From Actinomadura fibrosa (GTDB lineage Bacteria > Actinomycetota > Actinomycetes > Streptosporangiales > Streptosporangiaceae), in the NCBI RefSeq assembly GCF_900659615.1, contig NZ_CAACUY010000055.1, positions 1 to 47,140 on the forward strand: a stretch of 47,140 bases of DNA. Direction: 5' to 3'. Positions 7,911 through 16,595 of the stretch are shown piece after piece. Position numbers and translations under genes: made by a program. Numbering within the stretch: the stretch's first letter is position 1; each line of letters starts with the position of its first letter. The notes beneath the pieces were generated by a model. The model saw nothing but the letters and a program-made list of their open reading frames with translations, ran no database searches and had not been told where the DNA came from.

Positions 7911-8762
7911 TCAGGTCCCGAGCGCGGCACGCGCCGCAGTGATCAGGGCTCGTGCGGCATCTCCATGGACGGCCAGTTCCGCCAGCTCGAAGAACGCCTT
8001 GATGTAGGCGGCGATCTCGACCGGCTGCGTCACCGTCACGATCGCCGACAGCAGTTCCACGCTCACCTCGACGGCATCGAAGACGGTGAACCCCTCCACG
8101 GCCCACATCGGCCGCTCAGCCGTGAACGGAATGATGCCTAGTGACACGGACGGCAACGACATCACCGCGGCCAGATGGTCCAACTGCTCCGCCATCACGT
8201 CCTGGTCGCCGACGCGGTAGCGCAGCACGCTCTCCTCGATCAGCAGCGCGAACCGGCGATTCCCTGTCCGCAGCATCCGCTGCCGTTGCACGCGGGCCTC
8301 GACGGCATCGCTCACATCGTCGGGGAGCTGTCGGAACCGCCTGATGGACGTCAGCAGTGCCGTCGCGTAACCAGGCGTCTGGAGCTGTCCCGGCACCACC
8401 AGCGACTGGTAGACGCGGAAGTGCCGAGTGCGTTCATGCAACGGAACGGCGGACTCCTGCAGTTGCCGCAGCCCGGTGCGCTCAAGCCGGCGCCATTCGA
8501 CGTAGGCCGACTCGACCGCCCGCAGCGTCGCTATCAGGTTCTCGGCCTCGGCCTGGGCCTCGCATGCCCCACACCAAGCGCGGACGTCGTCCACCGAAGG
8601 GTTCTGCGTGCCCGACTCCACCTTGGAGACCTTCGTGCGCTCCCATGCACACGCTCGGGCCAGCGCAACCTGTGTCAGGCCGGCATCCAAGCGAAGCTCA
8701 CGCAACCGCTGTCCCAGTGCGCGCTTGGCCTGTTCGACGCTGGACGAGGGTGATCGAGGCAT
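7911..8762 (-). CDS. XRE-family regulator with DUF5753 domain
   Basis: A 283-residue protein. Residues about 10-65 form a helix-turn-helix of Cro/CI type (LRELRLDAGLTQVALARAC...TKVSKVESGTQNPS). The remainder matches the actinobacterial DUF5753 domain, with its characteristic HERTRHFRVYQSLVVPGQLQTP region, LLIEESVLRYRVG and SLGIIPF. Family members (also called Scr1-type antitoxin-like regulators) usually pair with a small DUF397 protein. Here the partners upstream on the same strand are a DUF6879 protein 15 bp away and an 86-residue protein. It probably regulates this operon or the neighbouring radical SAM cluster. Confidence 0.92.
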   Translation of the reverse strand: MPRSPSSSVEQAKRALGQRLRELRLDAGLTQVALARACAWERTKVSKVESGTQNPSVDDVRAWCGACEAQAEAENLIATLRAVESAYVEWRRLERTGLRQLQESAVPLHERTRHFRVYQSLVVPGQLQTPGYATALLTSIRRFRQLPDDVSDAVEARVQRQRMLRTGNRRFALLIEESVLRYRVGDQDVMAEQLDHLAAVMSLPSVSLGIIPFTAERPMWAVEGFTVFDAVEVSVELLSAIVTVTQPVEIAAYIKAFFELAELAVHGDAARALITAARAALGT

Positions 8763-8777
8763 GGGGCGACGAGAGTC

Positions 8778-9299
8778 TCAGACGGGGCGATAGTCCGAGT
8801 GCGGTATCGCCCGTTCCCACACCATCTCGAACGCCGTCGCACACAGCTTGGCCACGGCCGGATCGCTGACCATCTCGTCCTCCAGGTGGGCACCTGCGCC
8901 GCTGAAGTGATGGAAGCGCACCAGCCGGTCGTCAAAGCACCAGAAGTCGTTGCCGGGCAGGCACACGTCAGAGGCGCGACGGCGGGGCAACCACCGCACC
9001 TGCTCGCCGACGGCCAGGTTGGAGAAGGTCACGTCGTACTCGAACCGGATGTAGTCGGTGATCGGCTCCGACACCACCCGCGCCCGCTTGACCTGCACCC
9101 CACGCTTCACCGCATCAGCGATCGTCTGGTGGAACTCACTCCACCACTGACTCCGGTCGGCCGGATCCTCACGGTGCCCGCACTTCCACGCCTCGAAGCG
9201 CTCGGACGGCACGTCGTACCAGTCGCGCATCTCCAGATGCACCGCCGACCGCTCACACCCGGCCAGCAACTCAGCGAACGGCGGCAGCTCCGCCATCAT
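8778..9299 (-). CDS. DUF6879 family protein
   Basis: A 173-residue protein beginning MMAELPPFAELLAGCERSA (second ATG at 9296). It shows the family pattern: a HLEMRDWY segment, F-x-x-W near residue 33, ARVVSEPITDYIRFEYDVT, and a C-terminal FWCFDD..LVRFHHFSG block ending AFEMVWERAIPH. DUF6879 proteins are common next to DUF5753 XRE regulators in actinomycetes and have been suggested to be the effector half of such pairs; function is not established. It overlaps the upstream small gene by 29 bp and precedes the XRE gene by 15 bp, indicating one operon. Confidence 0.82.
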   Translation of the reverse strand: MMAELPPFAELLAGCERSAVHLEMRDWYDVPSERFEAWKCGHREDPADRSQWWSEFHQTIADAVKRGVQVKRARVVSEPITDYIRFEYDVTFSNLAVGEQVRWLPRRRASDVCLPGNDFWCFDDRLVRFHHFSGAGAHLEDEMVSDPAVAKLCATAFEMVWERAIPHSDYRPV

Positions 9300-9531
9300 C
9301 GGCCTCCAATGCCGCCAGAGCCTCTCGGACGATCGGCGCCATCCGGGTCGGCAGCCGCACCACCGACTCGTCCGCCGCGATCGGGCTATGTGCCGCGACC
9401 TGCCGCAGCGTCTCGGCCTCGGCGACCGTCCAGCCTTGGAACACCAGGTCACCGGTCTCCCGATCGACGAAGACCGCGGGGCAGTGCTCCTTGTCCGTCT
9501 CAGGATCAATCCCGATGGACTCTAGAGCCAC
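9271..9531 (-). CDS. Small conserved actinobacterial protein in DUF6879/XRE operon
   Basis: 86 residues from GTG 9531, chosen because GGGAGG lies 5 nt upstream; the frame extends further to TTG 9606 without a good site. It begins VALESIGIDPETDKEHCPAV and includes FVDRETGDLVFQGW and ESVVRLPTRM. I recall similar proteins beside DUF6879 genes in actinomycetes but know no function. It is the first gene of the three-gene minus-strand operon ending at 7911. Confidence 0.7.
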   Translation of the reverse strand: MALESIGIDPETDKEHCPAVFVDRETGDLVFQGWTVAEAETLRQVAAHSPIAADESVVRLPTRMAPIVREALAALEADDGGAAAVR

Positions 9532-9674
9532 AACGGCCTCCCACCGACGGCGTGCGCCGACGTGCGCACGCCCGAGAGCCTCACCCGCGGCCACTCGCAG
9601 TGTCAAGCGGTTACGAACCGTAGCTGTCGTCGGGATGCGCCCTGCTGAGACTCAGGGTTACCACTGCGCTTGCC

Positions 9675-10961
9675 TCAAGCTCCCTCGGCCACAACAGTCC
9701 TTCGGCCAGAGTCGCCTACGGCGAGGTCCGCGTCATCGATGATCGGAGAAGCAGTAGGCGCCTTCAGCTCACTTCTAGTGAACAGAAGCGCCAGGCCTGT
9801 CGCACCAACGATCAAGCATCCGCCGACCAGGGACACAGCGCGCACACCGGATGCAGTGATCAACGGTCCCGCACTGAGTAGGGCCAGCGGAGTAACCACG
9901 AAGCTCCCCAGAAGCACCCAACTGATCACGCGCGCCAGCACGTGCTCAGGGAAGGCACTCTGCAACATTGTCGCCCACATCACCGCATAGGCCCCCTGGC
10001 AGATGCCCGGCAGCAGCATCGCAACCGCGAGCACGGGCCAGGAGACTCTAATGCTCGTCAGGAACAGCGGTACCGCCGCCGTCGCAGGCAAGAGCACAAT
10101 CGCCGCTACCGGATGAGCAGGCCGCCACCGGGCGGCGAGGATCGCACCAACCAGAGCGCCGGATGCTTCGACACTCTCCACAAGACCCCACGCGCCAGAG
10201 CCACCCCGCTCATCGCTCATGTACAGCGGCCCAATGATCGACGTGAACACGGCTGCCGACACCACGACCATCATGAACTGCAAAGTCGGTATCCACACCC
10301 ACCTGTGATGCGTGAAGGAAGACCATCCAAGTCGCATCTCAGTCAAGACGGCGAAGTTCACCTTCCGTCTTGCATGCGCTGGAATCTTCACGGCCCCAAG
10401 GATCAGCGCTCCTGTCACGGCAGTGAACGCAGCGATGATGGCGGCCAACCCTGGTCCCACAGCGGCGACCACAACCCCAGAACACGCCAGACCGACAAGC
10501 AGTCCAGCCGACACAGCTTGGTTCATTAAGGCATTACCGACACGCCGACGGTCCCCCTGAACTAGATCCGCGACAACAGCACGTTCAGCGGGGCCGAACA
10601 GAACACGAGCCAGTCCCGCAAGAAACGCCAACACACCGAGGCTCGCAAGGGGGGATTCACCGATAAGGAACAAAGCACCCAAGGCTGCCCACGTCAAGGC
10701 AGCCAGAGCCTCAGCACCGGCCATGACGCGCAGGCGACTGAAGCGATCACCCCACAGCCCTCCCATCAGCACCAACAGGGCCGGCGTCGCCTTGCAGGCC
10801 AGTACGACTGACAGCCCGCTCGGTCCATGACCCGCGCCGATCCTCCCCCAACACAACGCCAAAGTACCGAATCCGTCACCAGCGCTCCCAACCAGGCGAG
10901 CGGCAAGCAACCCGACAACACGACGTTCGACCAACCTAGAGGCATCCATCTCCCGGCGCAC
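9675..10961 (-). CDS. MFS transporter
   Basis: A 428-residue membrane protein with about 12 predicted hydrophobic helices. A loop reading GGLWGDRFSRLRVM between helices 2 and 3 matches the MFS signature (GxxxDRxxRR type). The central cytoplasmic loop (HARRKVNFAVLTEM) separates the two six-helix halves. It resembles the drug/macrolide-efflux type. Start is GTG 10961 or ATG 10949 (MDASRLVERR); neither has a clear ribosome binding site. It sits at the end of the cargo block in the same direction as the radical SAM genes, so it could export the peptide product, but a 143-bp gap and an intervening operon separate them. Confidence 0.88.
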   Translation of the reverse strand: MRREMDASRLVERRVVGLLAARLVGSAGDGFGTLALCWGRIGAGHGPSGLSVVLACKATPALLVLMGGLWGDRFSRLRVMAGAEALAALTWAALGALFLIGESPLASLGVLAFLAGLARVLFGPAERAVVADLVQGDRRRVGNALMNQAVSAGLLVGLACSGVVVAAVGPGLAAIIAAFTAVTGALILGAVKIPAHARRKVNFAVLTEMRLGWSSFTHHRWVWIPTLQFMMVVVSAAVFTSIIGPLYMSDERGGSGAWGLVESVEASGALVGAILAARWRPAHPVAAIVLLPATAAVPLFLTSIRVSWPVLAVAMLLPGICQGAYAVMWATMLQSAFPEHVLARVISWVLLGSFVVTPLALLSAGPLITASGVRAVSLVGGCLIVGATGLALLFTRSELKAPTASPIIDDADLAVGDSGRRTVVAEGA

Positions 10962-11219
10962 ACCCCAACGATATTGTGCGCCGCGAGCCCCGAGGTGAGT
11001 GGCGTGCGGATGCGTTCACGTGGCGCCAGAAGCTCACTTTAGAAATCATGACAATCCACACAACAGTGGATTAGATGGACTCGATGCAACGACTCCACCT
11101 AGCAAATCTATTCAGACCTCTCCCCTGAAAAGCCACCTACGCGACCGCTGCCGGAGAATGAACGTGCTCGCTACGACAAGGATGATCTGGCTGATCAGAC
11201 TTTCGATGCCCAGCACCAT
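10962..11219. other. Gap between MFS gene and array 1
   Basis: I see no convincing gene. This AT-richer stretch must contain the MFS promoter and the leader-distal end of array 1. It does not resemble the outer flanks next to array 0 or unit B, so the distal flank of array 1 has been replaced by the cargo. Confidence 0.5.
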
Positions 11220-12470
11220 GAACCATCCCCGCGGGCGCGGGGCCGACTGGTCCGTCGCGGGCGAGCGCGACACCGCCCGGGGATGATCCCCGCGGGCGCG
11301 GGGCCGACCAATTCGACGGCCGCGGCTCCATTTCGAGCCAAGGACCATCCCCGCGGGCGCGGGGCCGACCGAAGCGACGCCCGCCCAGGAGGCTGACCGT
11401 CGGGACCATCCCCGCGGGCGCGGGGCCGACCTCGACCGCGTGGGGGATGAGCCCGATCGTGACGGACCATCTCCGCGGGTGCGGGGCCGACAGGTCGCAC
11501 ACCATCGCGACGAGGTCCCGGCGCGGACCATCCCCGCGGGCGCGGGGCCGACGCGCCCGTGCGCAGCTCCAGCGGCGTGCAGCCCGGACCATCCCCGCGG
11601 GCGCGGGGCCGACCTTCAGTCGGTTTCTGTCAGACACCTGGGAGTCGGACCATCCCCGCGGGCGCGGGGCCGACGGCCACGGCGACCTCTCTGCGCTCAC
11701 CATCCGCAGACCATCCCCCGCGGGCGCGGGGCCGACCTGCCCGACACCGGCGGTCCGGGGATCGTGCGGGGACCATCCCCGCGGGCGCGGGGCCGACTCT
11801 TCCTCGTCGGCCGCACGCTTCAGACGGTGGGGGCCATCCCCGCGGGCGCGGGGCCGACAGCCGTCCGCCGCCGGACCCGACCCGGCCCGGAGGACCATCC
11901 CCGCGGGTGCGGGGCCGACTCGATCTGGTTCCACGCGACGAACTGGTGGGCGGGACCATCCCCGCGGGCGCGGGGCCGACGCGCCGCCGATCTGGCGCGG
12001 CGGCGTGTGGCGCGGACCATCCCCGCGGGCGCGGGGCCGACCCGGTGGGGTCGCCGCGCTCGGCGAGCGCGCGCGGACCATCCCCGCGGGCGCGGGGCCG
12101 ACGACCTCACTCCCGCGAAGTCGTTGAACAGCGCGGGGCCATCCCCGCGGGCGCGGGGCCGACCAGCGGTCATGGGCTCCCCTCGGGTGGAGTGGGGGAC
12201 CATCCCCGCGGGCGCGGGGCCGACGCCTTGAGATTGTTTGCGCACCCCCATGCATCAGGACCATCCCCGCGGGCGCGGGGCCGACCACGAGGATGAGTCC
12301 CCAGCCTCTCCCCTGGCAGGACCATCCCCGCGGGCGCGGGGCCGACGGCCGAACGATCCTCTCCATCTGCTCCACGGCTTGGACCATCCCCGCGGGCGCG
12401 GGGCCGACGATAATGTGCGATCCGTCTGTTTCGCTCGCACGTGGACCATCCCCGCGGGCGCGGGGCCGAC
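11220..12470 (-). CRISPR. CRISPR array 1: 21 repeats, 20 spacers, type I-E
   Basis: 28-nt repeats recur about every 61 bp from 11220-11247 to 12443-12470. In crRNA sense (minus strand) they start GTCGGCCCCGCG and end GGGGATGGTCC or GGGGATGGTTC. The palindromic core CCCCGCG/CGCGGGG gives the Cas6e hairpin. Variants include one with an extra C (near 11716), two with GGGTGCGG and a degenerate distal repeat at 11281 (GATGATCCCCG). The leader-proximal end is 12470, 18 bp from the cas2 stop. Array and cas operon have the same direction. Confidence 0.98.
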
Positions 12471-12535
12471 GCTTGTTGACCTGGGGGTCTACCGCGGAGT
12501 AGGCGGATTTTCATTCGGTTGGTTTCGGCGGCGGG
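12471..12535 (-). promoter_or_regulatory. CRISPR leader overlapping the 3' end of cas2
   Basis: On the minus strand, ACCGAATGAAAA..CCGC followed by CAGGTCA(A/G)CAAG immediately before the first repeat is shared with the leader of array 2 (about 22126-22184). A decayed form is present at 5029-5095. Conservation between two arrays that have no cas2 in common at that position shows that this is leader, although here it encodes the last 13 or so codons of cas2. Confidence 0.8.
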
Positions 12536-12800
12536 CCGAGAGTATGAGGCCGTCGAAGTCGACGGGTTTCCAGCGGTCCTTACCTGCGGTTCGGACGGAC
12601 CAGCCTTGTTCGTTGGTGGCTGGCTCGACGAGGATGGCTTGGCCGTCGCCGATGCGGGTGGCGAGCAGGTCCCAGAGGCGGTCGCGGACGCGGCGGCTGG
12701 GGTTTCCGACGAAGACGCCAGCGTGTACTTCGACCATCCAGCGGGTGAGGTGTCCGCGGAGTCCTTCGGGGGCGGCGATGAGGACGACGACGGTGGTCAT
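12489..12800 (-). CDS. cas2: CRISPR-associated endonuclease Cas2, type I-E
   Basis: 103 residues, starting MTTVVVLIAAPEGLRGHLTRW, the usual N-terminus of Cas2e (CasB/Cas2-type ferredoxin fold). GVFVGNPSRRVRDRLWDLLA and GQAILVEPATNEQGWSVRTA are typical of the subtype. It forms the Cas1-Cas2 spacer-integration complex. ATG overlaps the cas1 stop by 4 bp. Its last codons lie inside the CRISPR leader. Confidence 0.97.
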   Translation of the reverse strand: MTTVVVLIAAPEGLRGHLTRWMVEVHAGVFVGNPSRRVRDRLWDLLATRIGDGQAILVEPATNEQGWSVRTAGKDRWKPVDFDGLILSARRRNQPNENPPTPR

Positions 12801-13816
12801 GTGGTGGTGGAGCTGGGTGGTGGGGCGAATTCTGGGCCGATGATGGCGAGGTGCTGGTCTCCCATGCCGGGCTGGATCAGATCCTCGCTACCGGACCAGT
12901 TGACGCCGCCGGTGACCGTTCCGGCCTTTTCGTCCCAGAGTTGGTTGACGTCCTCGTCGATGGGGATTAGTGCGGCTTCTTCGGGGGTGAGGAGGGTCTT
13001 GATGTCGTGGACGATGCGGCCGAGGAGGCGATTTTCGGCGATGAGGTCACGGAGGCCGGTGCGGGCGTCGCGTTCATCGGTGAGGCCTTTGGCGGCCAGG
13101 TCGAAGGCGAGGGGGATGGTGTAGTCGGCCTTGTAGAGGTCGGCGATGTCTAGGACGAAGGAGATGGCGGAGCCTGTATGGACGAAGCCCAGTCCTGGGC
13201 TGGCGCCGAGGCCGACGATGACGGCGTGGCAGATGCCGTAGAGGGCGGCGTTGGCGGCGGAAAGCAGCCGGTTGAGGTCGTCTCCGGCGGCGTGGGCGTC
13301 TCCGGCTTTGTATTCGCGGCGGTTCCAGGCGACGCCGGTGCGTTGGGAGTGTGTCTGGTACAGCTTGCGGATGCGGGTGCCTTCGCGTCCGCGGAGTTGT
13401 TGCATGGTGGTTTTGGAGACGTCTTCGCCGGGGAAGCGCATGGCGTACATGGCGCGGGCGACGTTGAGGCGCTCTTTGGGGCGGGTGACCAGGTAGGCCT
13501 GTTGGTGGAGGAGTCCGGCTCCGCGGGCGGGGCCGAGTCCTGAGGCGTAGAGGCGGACGCCTTGTTGGCCGACCCAGCAGATGGCGGTGCCGGAGTCGCC
13601 GAGCAGGTTCACGGCGCCGTGGGTGATTCGGGTGCCGGGGCCCAGGAGAAGCGCTGCGACCATGGCGGCAGGGATGCGGACGGTTTCGCGCTTGTTGATG
13701 ACGACGACGGCGTTCTCGTCGCGGTCGACGTGGCTGCGTTCGACGTAGACGCTTGAGATGCGGTCTTCGAGGCGGTGGAGGTCGTGGGGGTGGGCCTTCC
13801 ACCAGATGTCGGGCAT
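12797..13816 (-). CDS. cas1: CRISPR-associated integrase Cas1, type I-E
   Basis: 339 residues. The N-terminal beta domain starts at DRISSVYVERSHVDRDENAVVV. The C-terminal helical domain contains the metal-site region LSAANAALYGICHAVIVGLG followed by HTGSAISFVLDIADLYK (conserved His, then Asp pair). With Cas2 it inserts new spacers. Its start codon directly abuts the cas6e stop (TGA then ATG). All expected active-site regions are present, so acquisition could be functional. Confidence 0.97.
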   Translation of the reverse strand: MPDIWWKAHPHDLHRLEDRISSVYVERSHVDRDENAVVVINKRETVRIPAAMVAALLLGPGTRITHGAVNLLGDSGTAICWVGQQGVRLYASGLGPARGAGLLHQQAYLVTRPKERLNVARAMYAMRFPGEDVSKTTMQQLRGREGTRIRKLYQTHSQRTGVAWNRREYKAGDAHAAGDDLNRLLSAANAALYGICHAVIVGLGASPGLGFVHTGSAISFVLDIADLYKADYTIPLAFDLAAKGLTDERDARTGLRDLIAENRLLGRIVHDIKTLLTPEEAALIPIDEDVNQLWDEKAGTVTGGVNWSGSEDLIQPGMGDQHLAIIGPEFAPPPSSTTT

Positions 13817-14578
13817 TCAGCCTCCTGCCAGGGGCGCGAGGGTGAGGAGTCCGCAGCCGTAAGCCTTGGCTGGCCCGATGCCGTCCAGCAGGGCGCGAGT
13901 GAGGAGCTCGGTGTCGGCGACCTGGAGGCGTCCTTGGAAGGTTGCGACGTGCAGGATGACGTGGCGCCGGTTCTTCTTGGAAAAGGAGAGGCGGTCGCGG
14001 TAGATGATGCGCACGTCCGGGGCGGGCGTGGAGTCGTCCAGAGGCAGCGTCGGTATGCCGGGGTCGGTGCGGGCGGGTGGGATCTGGAAGCCGTACTTGG
14101 CCGTGCGCTTCAGCAGCCAGTTGAGTTGGTGTGCGGCGGTGCGGTGCCCGGTGCGGACGGACGTGCGGCGCTTCTTCGCGCTCGATGCTTCTCCGTCGTT
14201 CCCTGAAGCGTCGCTGGTCTCGGAAGGACGCTTCAGGTTCTGGACGGGGTTGGCGGTGAGCCGAAAGGTGAACTCCCGGCCGATGGCCAGTTGTGCGAGG
14301 AGTGGGGTGTAGTCGGCGACGACGGAGTGCGCGTTGTCGTCGGCGGCGGGCCAGCCTGCGGCTTCGACCAGGTGCGTCCAGTCAGGCTTCGAGCGGGTCA
14401 GGGCGATGAGGTGGGGGCGGTGGGGGTTGTCGGTGTCCAGCCGCCACAGCAGGCGTTCGGTGTCGGGAAGCCCGGGGATGGCGGCGCAGACGTGGCTGTG
14501 CATGATCTGCGGATTGGTCAGCAGTTCGCGGGACTGCTGGCGCAGCGGGTTGATGCGGATACGGGACAGGTAGGTCAT
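13817..14578 (-). CDS. cas6e: crRNA endoribonuclease Cas6e (CasE/Cse3)
   Basis: 253 residues. It begins MTYLSRIRINPLRQQSRELL and has the conserved N-terminal HSHVCAAIP..ERLLWRLD segment with the His used in catalysis. The C-terminal region ends GIGPAKAYGCGLLTLAP, the Gly-rich loop of the RAMP fold. It cuts pre-crRNA 3' of the repeat hairpin and stays bound within Cascade. It lies 7 bp after cas5. Confidence 0.95.
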   Translation of the reverse strand: MTYLSRIRINPLRQQSRELLTNPQIMHSHVCAAIPGLPDTERLLWRLDTDNPHRPHLIALTRSKPDWTHLVEAAGWPAADDNAHSVVADYTPLLAQLAIGREFTFRLTANPVQNLKRPSETSDASGNDGEASSAKKRRTSVRTGHRTAAHQLNWLLKRTAKYGFQIPPARTDPGIPTLPLDDSTPAPDVRIIYRDRLSFSKKNRRHVILHVATFQGRLQVADTELLTRALLDGIGPAKAYGCGLLTLAPLAGG

Positions 14579-14585
14579 GGTCGGT

Positions 14586-15371
14586 TCACCAGCCCAGCAG
14601 CGCGAAGGGGTCGTGACCTGCGTCGGTGGGCTCGTCGGGGTCGGGGAATCCGGTGGGGGCCGCGACCCATGAGTGGGCGACGCGGCGGCTGGTGAAGCGG
14701 CGGTCGCGCAGGGAGAACGACAGCGGGACGTCGTGGACGACGTCGTCGCCGTCAGGGGTCTCGATGGTCACTGGGAGGTCAATGCGGGGTGGGCGGCCGT
14801 GGCGGCGGCGGAGTTCGCGGCGGGCTGCGGGTCCGGCTTGCCAGGGCTGGTCTTGGAGTGCGTCGTTCAGCGAGCCGGGGTGGAGGCCGAGGATGATCGG
14901 CTGGGTGGGTGGGCAGGAACGCCGTCCGAGCGCGAGCGGGAACGCCGGACGGCGCACGGCGGCGGCCAGGGAGTCCACGAGGCCGGCGGGGCCGGCGACG
15001 GCGACGACGAAGACGGCATCCTGCAGGTAGTAGCGCTGCGTGACGTGGGTGTACTTGGCGGGCGAGGTCGGCTTCTGGGTTCCTTTGGCATTGACTGCTG
15101 CCTGCGGCAGTGGTCGGCCGCGGTAGTCGCTGACGGTGTGGTAATCGCGCAGCAGTGTCCCGGCCTGGTCGGTTCGCACTCCCAGTGACAGGTCAAGCAG
15201 GTCGCCGGGTGGCTGCTCACGGCGCCGTCCTTGTGCGGCGGCGAGCAGCCCGAGGACTCCGGACTTGGTGGGTTCGGGGCGGGTTTCGCGGCGGTTGAAG
15301 CGGCTTTGTTCGCCCCAGGATTGCAGGGGTCCGGCGAGCCGCAGGACCAGCACCTTTTGTGGGTCTGCCAT
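14586..15371 (-). CDS. cas5e: Cascade subunit Cas5e (CasD)
   Basis: 261 residues from ATG 15371 (MADPQKVLVLRLAGPLQSWG). The frame extends upstream to 15533 but overlaps cas7, so I reject the longer form. LAGPLQSWGEQSRFNRRETRPEPTKSGV is diagnostic of Cas5e (shown here in parts: LAGPLQSWG, then RETRPEPTKSG). It binds the 5' handle of crRNA in Cascade. It follows cas7 by 11 bp. Confidence 0.95.
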   Translation of the reverse strand: MADPQKVLVLRLAGPLQSWGEQSRFNRRETRPEPTKSGVLGLLAAAQGRRREQPPGDLLDLSLGVRTDQAGTLLRDYHTVSDYRGRPLPQAAVNAKGTQKPTSPAKYTHVTQRYYLQDAVFVVAVAGPAGLVDSLAAAVRRPAFPLALGRRSCPPTQPIILGLHPGSLNDALQDQPWQAGPAARRELRRRHGRPPRIDLPVTIETPDGDDVVHDVPLSFSLRDRRFTSRRVAHSWVAAPTGFPDPDEPTDAGHDPFALLGW

Positions 15372-15382
15372 GGCGGTGGTCC

Positions 15383-16525
15383 CTAGCTCTTCCAGGTTCG
15401 GGTCAGCACCCGGTCCAGGGAGTCGAGCATCGCGTCGAAGGGCTGGTTGTCGCCGAACGCGCGGGCGATGTGGTCGTCTGGGGCGTCCTCGAACGCGTGC
15501 GAGACGGCGGCGTGGACGGGCTGGTCGCCCCACTGCCGGACCGAGCGCGAGTATTCGCGGGCTAGGCGGTTGGCCGATTCGGCGGCTACGCCGCGGGCGG
15601 CGCCGGAGGCATCGGTGGCGGGAACAGGCTGCTCGAACGCAGAGACCAGGTTGACGGGCTGGTCGTCGCGTACGACCACGGCGACCAGGCTGGGGCGGGT
15701 GCGGTGCGCGAAGGAGGTGATGTGGCCGGTGGGCATCGATAGTGCGAATGCTTGCCCGAAGCGCCGGATCGCGTCCAGCGCCGCTTCGTTGGAGCCCATG
15801 TTCTCGACCAGCTGGTGCACGCCGATCGTGGCGTAGCGGTACAAGGTGGCGGAGTTGAAGCCGATGTTGCCGATCATCCCCGCGCCGGTCTCGTCGGACT
15901 CGTTGGCGTCGTCGACCGCGGTGTAGTAGTCCGACTCCAGTTCGACGCGGTGGGTGGACAGGGCGTGGGCGACTTGGGCGGCGGCGTCGACGTTGAGGGA
16001 GGGGATGTCGGCGACCATGCGTCCGAACAGCGCGACGCCCATGGGGTGCCCGATCTTGAGCTCGTCGGCGATTTCCAGGTCGACGGCCTCACCGAGGTCT
16101 TCGTCGGACATGGCGGCATAGTCGTCGGCGCGGTCGGCGATCAGATCGACGATCCGGTCGAGTTGGCCGTACCCGTAGTGGAGCAGGTAGGCGGTGTCAC
16201 CGGCCTTGCGTCCAGCTTTGATGCCCAGAGGTTCGAGCAGCGCTCCGGCCAGCCGCTGTGCCTGCTCGGTCTTCACGCCGGTGCGGGTGTGGAGCCGGTC
16301 GGACAACTGCTTGGCGATCTGCTTGGTACGGGTGGACTGATCGGCTTCGGGCAGGTGCCGGTCGAACTCCTTACGGGTCGCACGCTTCCACGCTTGCGAG
16401 GAGACGCGAGAACGGCGGACACCGCCGAAGAAGGCTTCCTTGGGATTGCCCTGGTCGTCCCTATTGAGGTTGGCCGGCGGGACGGTCTGCACGATGTGGT
16501 ACTCGACGTACTGCTGCTTCGCCAT
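15383..16525 (-). CDS. cas7e: Cascade backbone subunit Cas7e (CasC/Cse4)
   Basis: 380 residues, beginning MAKQQYVEYHIVQTVPPANL and followed by NRDDQGNPKEAFFGGVRRSR, the typical start of Cas7e. The SQAWKRATRKEF segment and GNIGFNSATLYRYATIG are also characteristic. Six copies form the helical backbone that holds the spacer part of crRNA. The gene starts 70 bp after cse2. Confidence 0.96.
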   Translation of the reverse strand: MAKQQYVEYHIVQTVPPANLNRDDQGNPKEAFFGGVRRSRVSSQAWKRATRKEFDRHLPEADQSTRTKQIAKQLSDRLHTRTGVKTEQAQRLAGALLEPLGIKAGRKAGDTAYLLHYGYGQLDRIVDLIADRADDYAAMSDEDLGEAVDLEIADELKIGHPMGVALFGRMVADIPSLNVDAAAQVAHALSTHRVELESDYYTAVDDANESDETGAGMIGNIGFNSATLYRYATIGVHQLVENMGSNEAALDAIRRFGQAFALSMPTGHITSFAHRTRPSLVAVVVRDDQPVNLVSAFEQPVPATDASGAARGVAAESANRLAREYSRSVRQWGDQPVHAAVSHAFEDAPDDHIARAFGDNQPFDAMLDSLDRVLTRTWKS

Positions 16526-16595
16526 GTGTGGCTCTCTTCCTGGGAAGGCCTGGTAGCCGAAGGAGGGGGACTGGACGAGGTGAGCCGGCTGCCGC

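Noticed and set aside
11137..12514. Several open frames on both strands through array 1 (GPSPRARGR and SAPRPRGW repeats)
   Set aside because: They are translations of the 61-bp CRISPR period; the peptide period simply follows the DNA repeat.
15372..15533. Upstream extension of cas5
   Set aside because: It lies inside cas7 in another frame; the diagnostic Cas5e start is at 15371.
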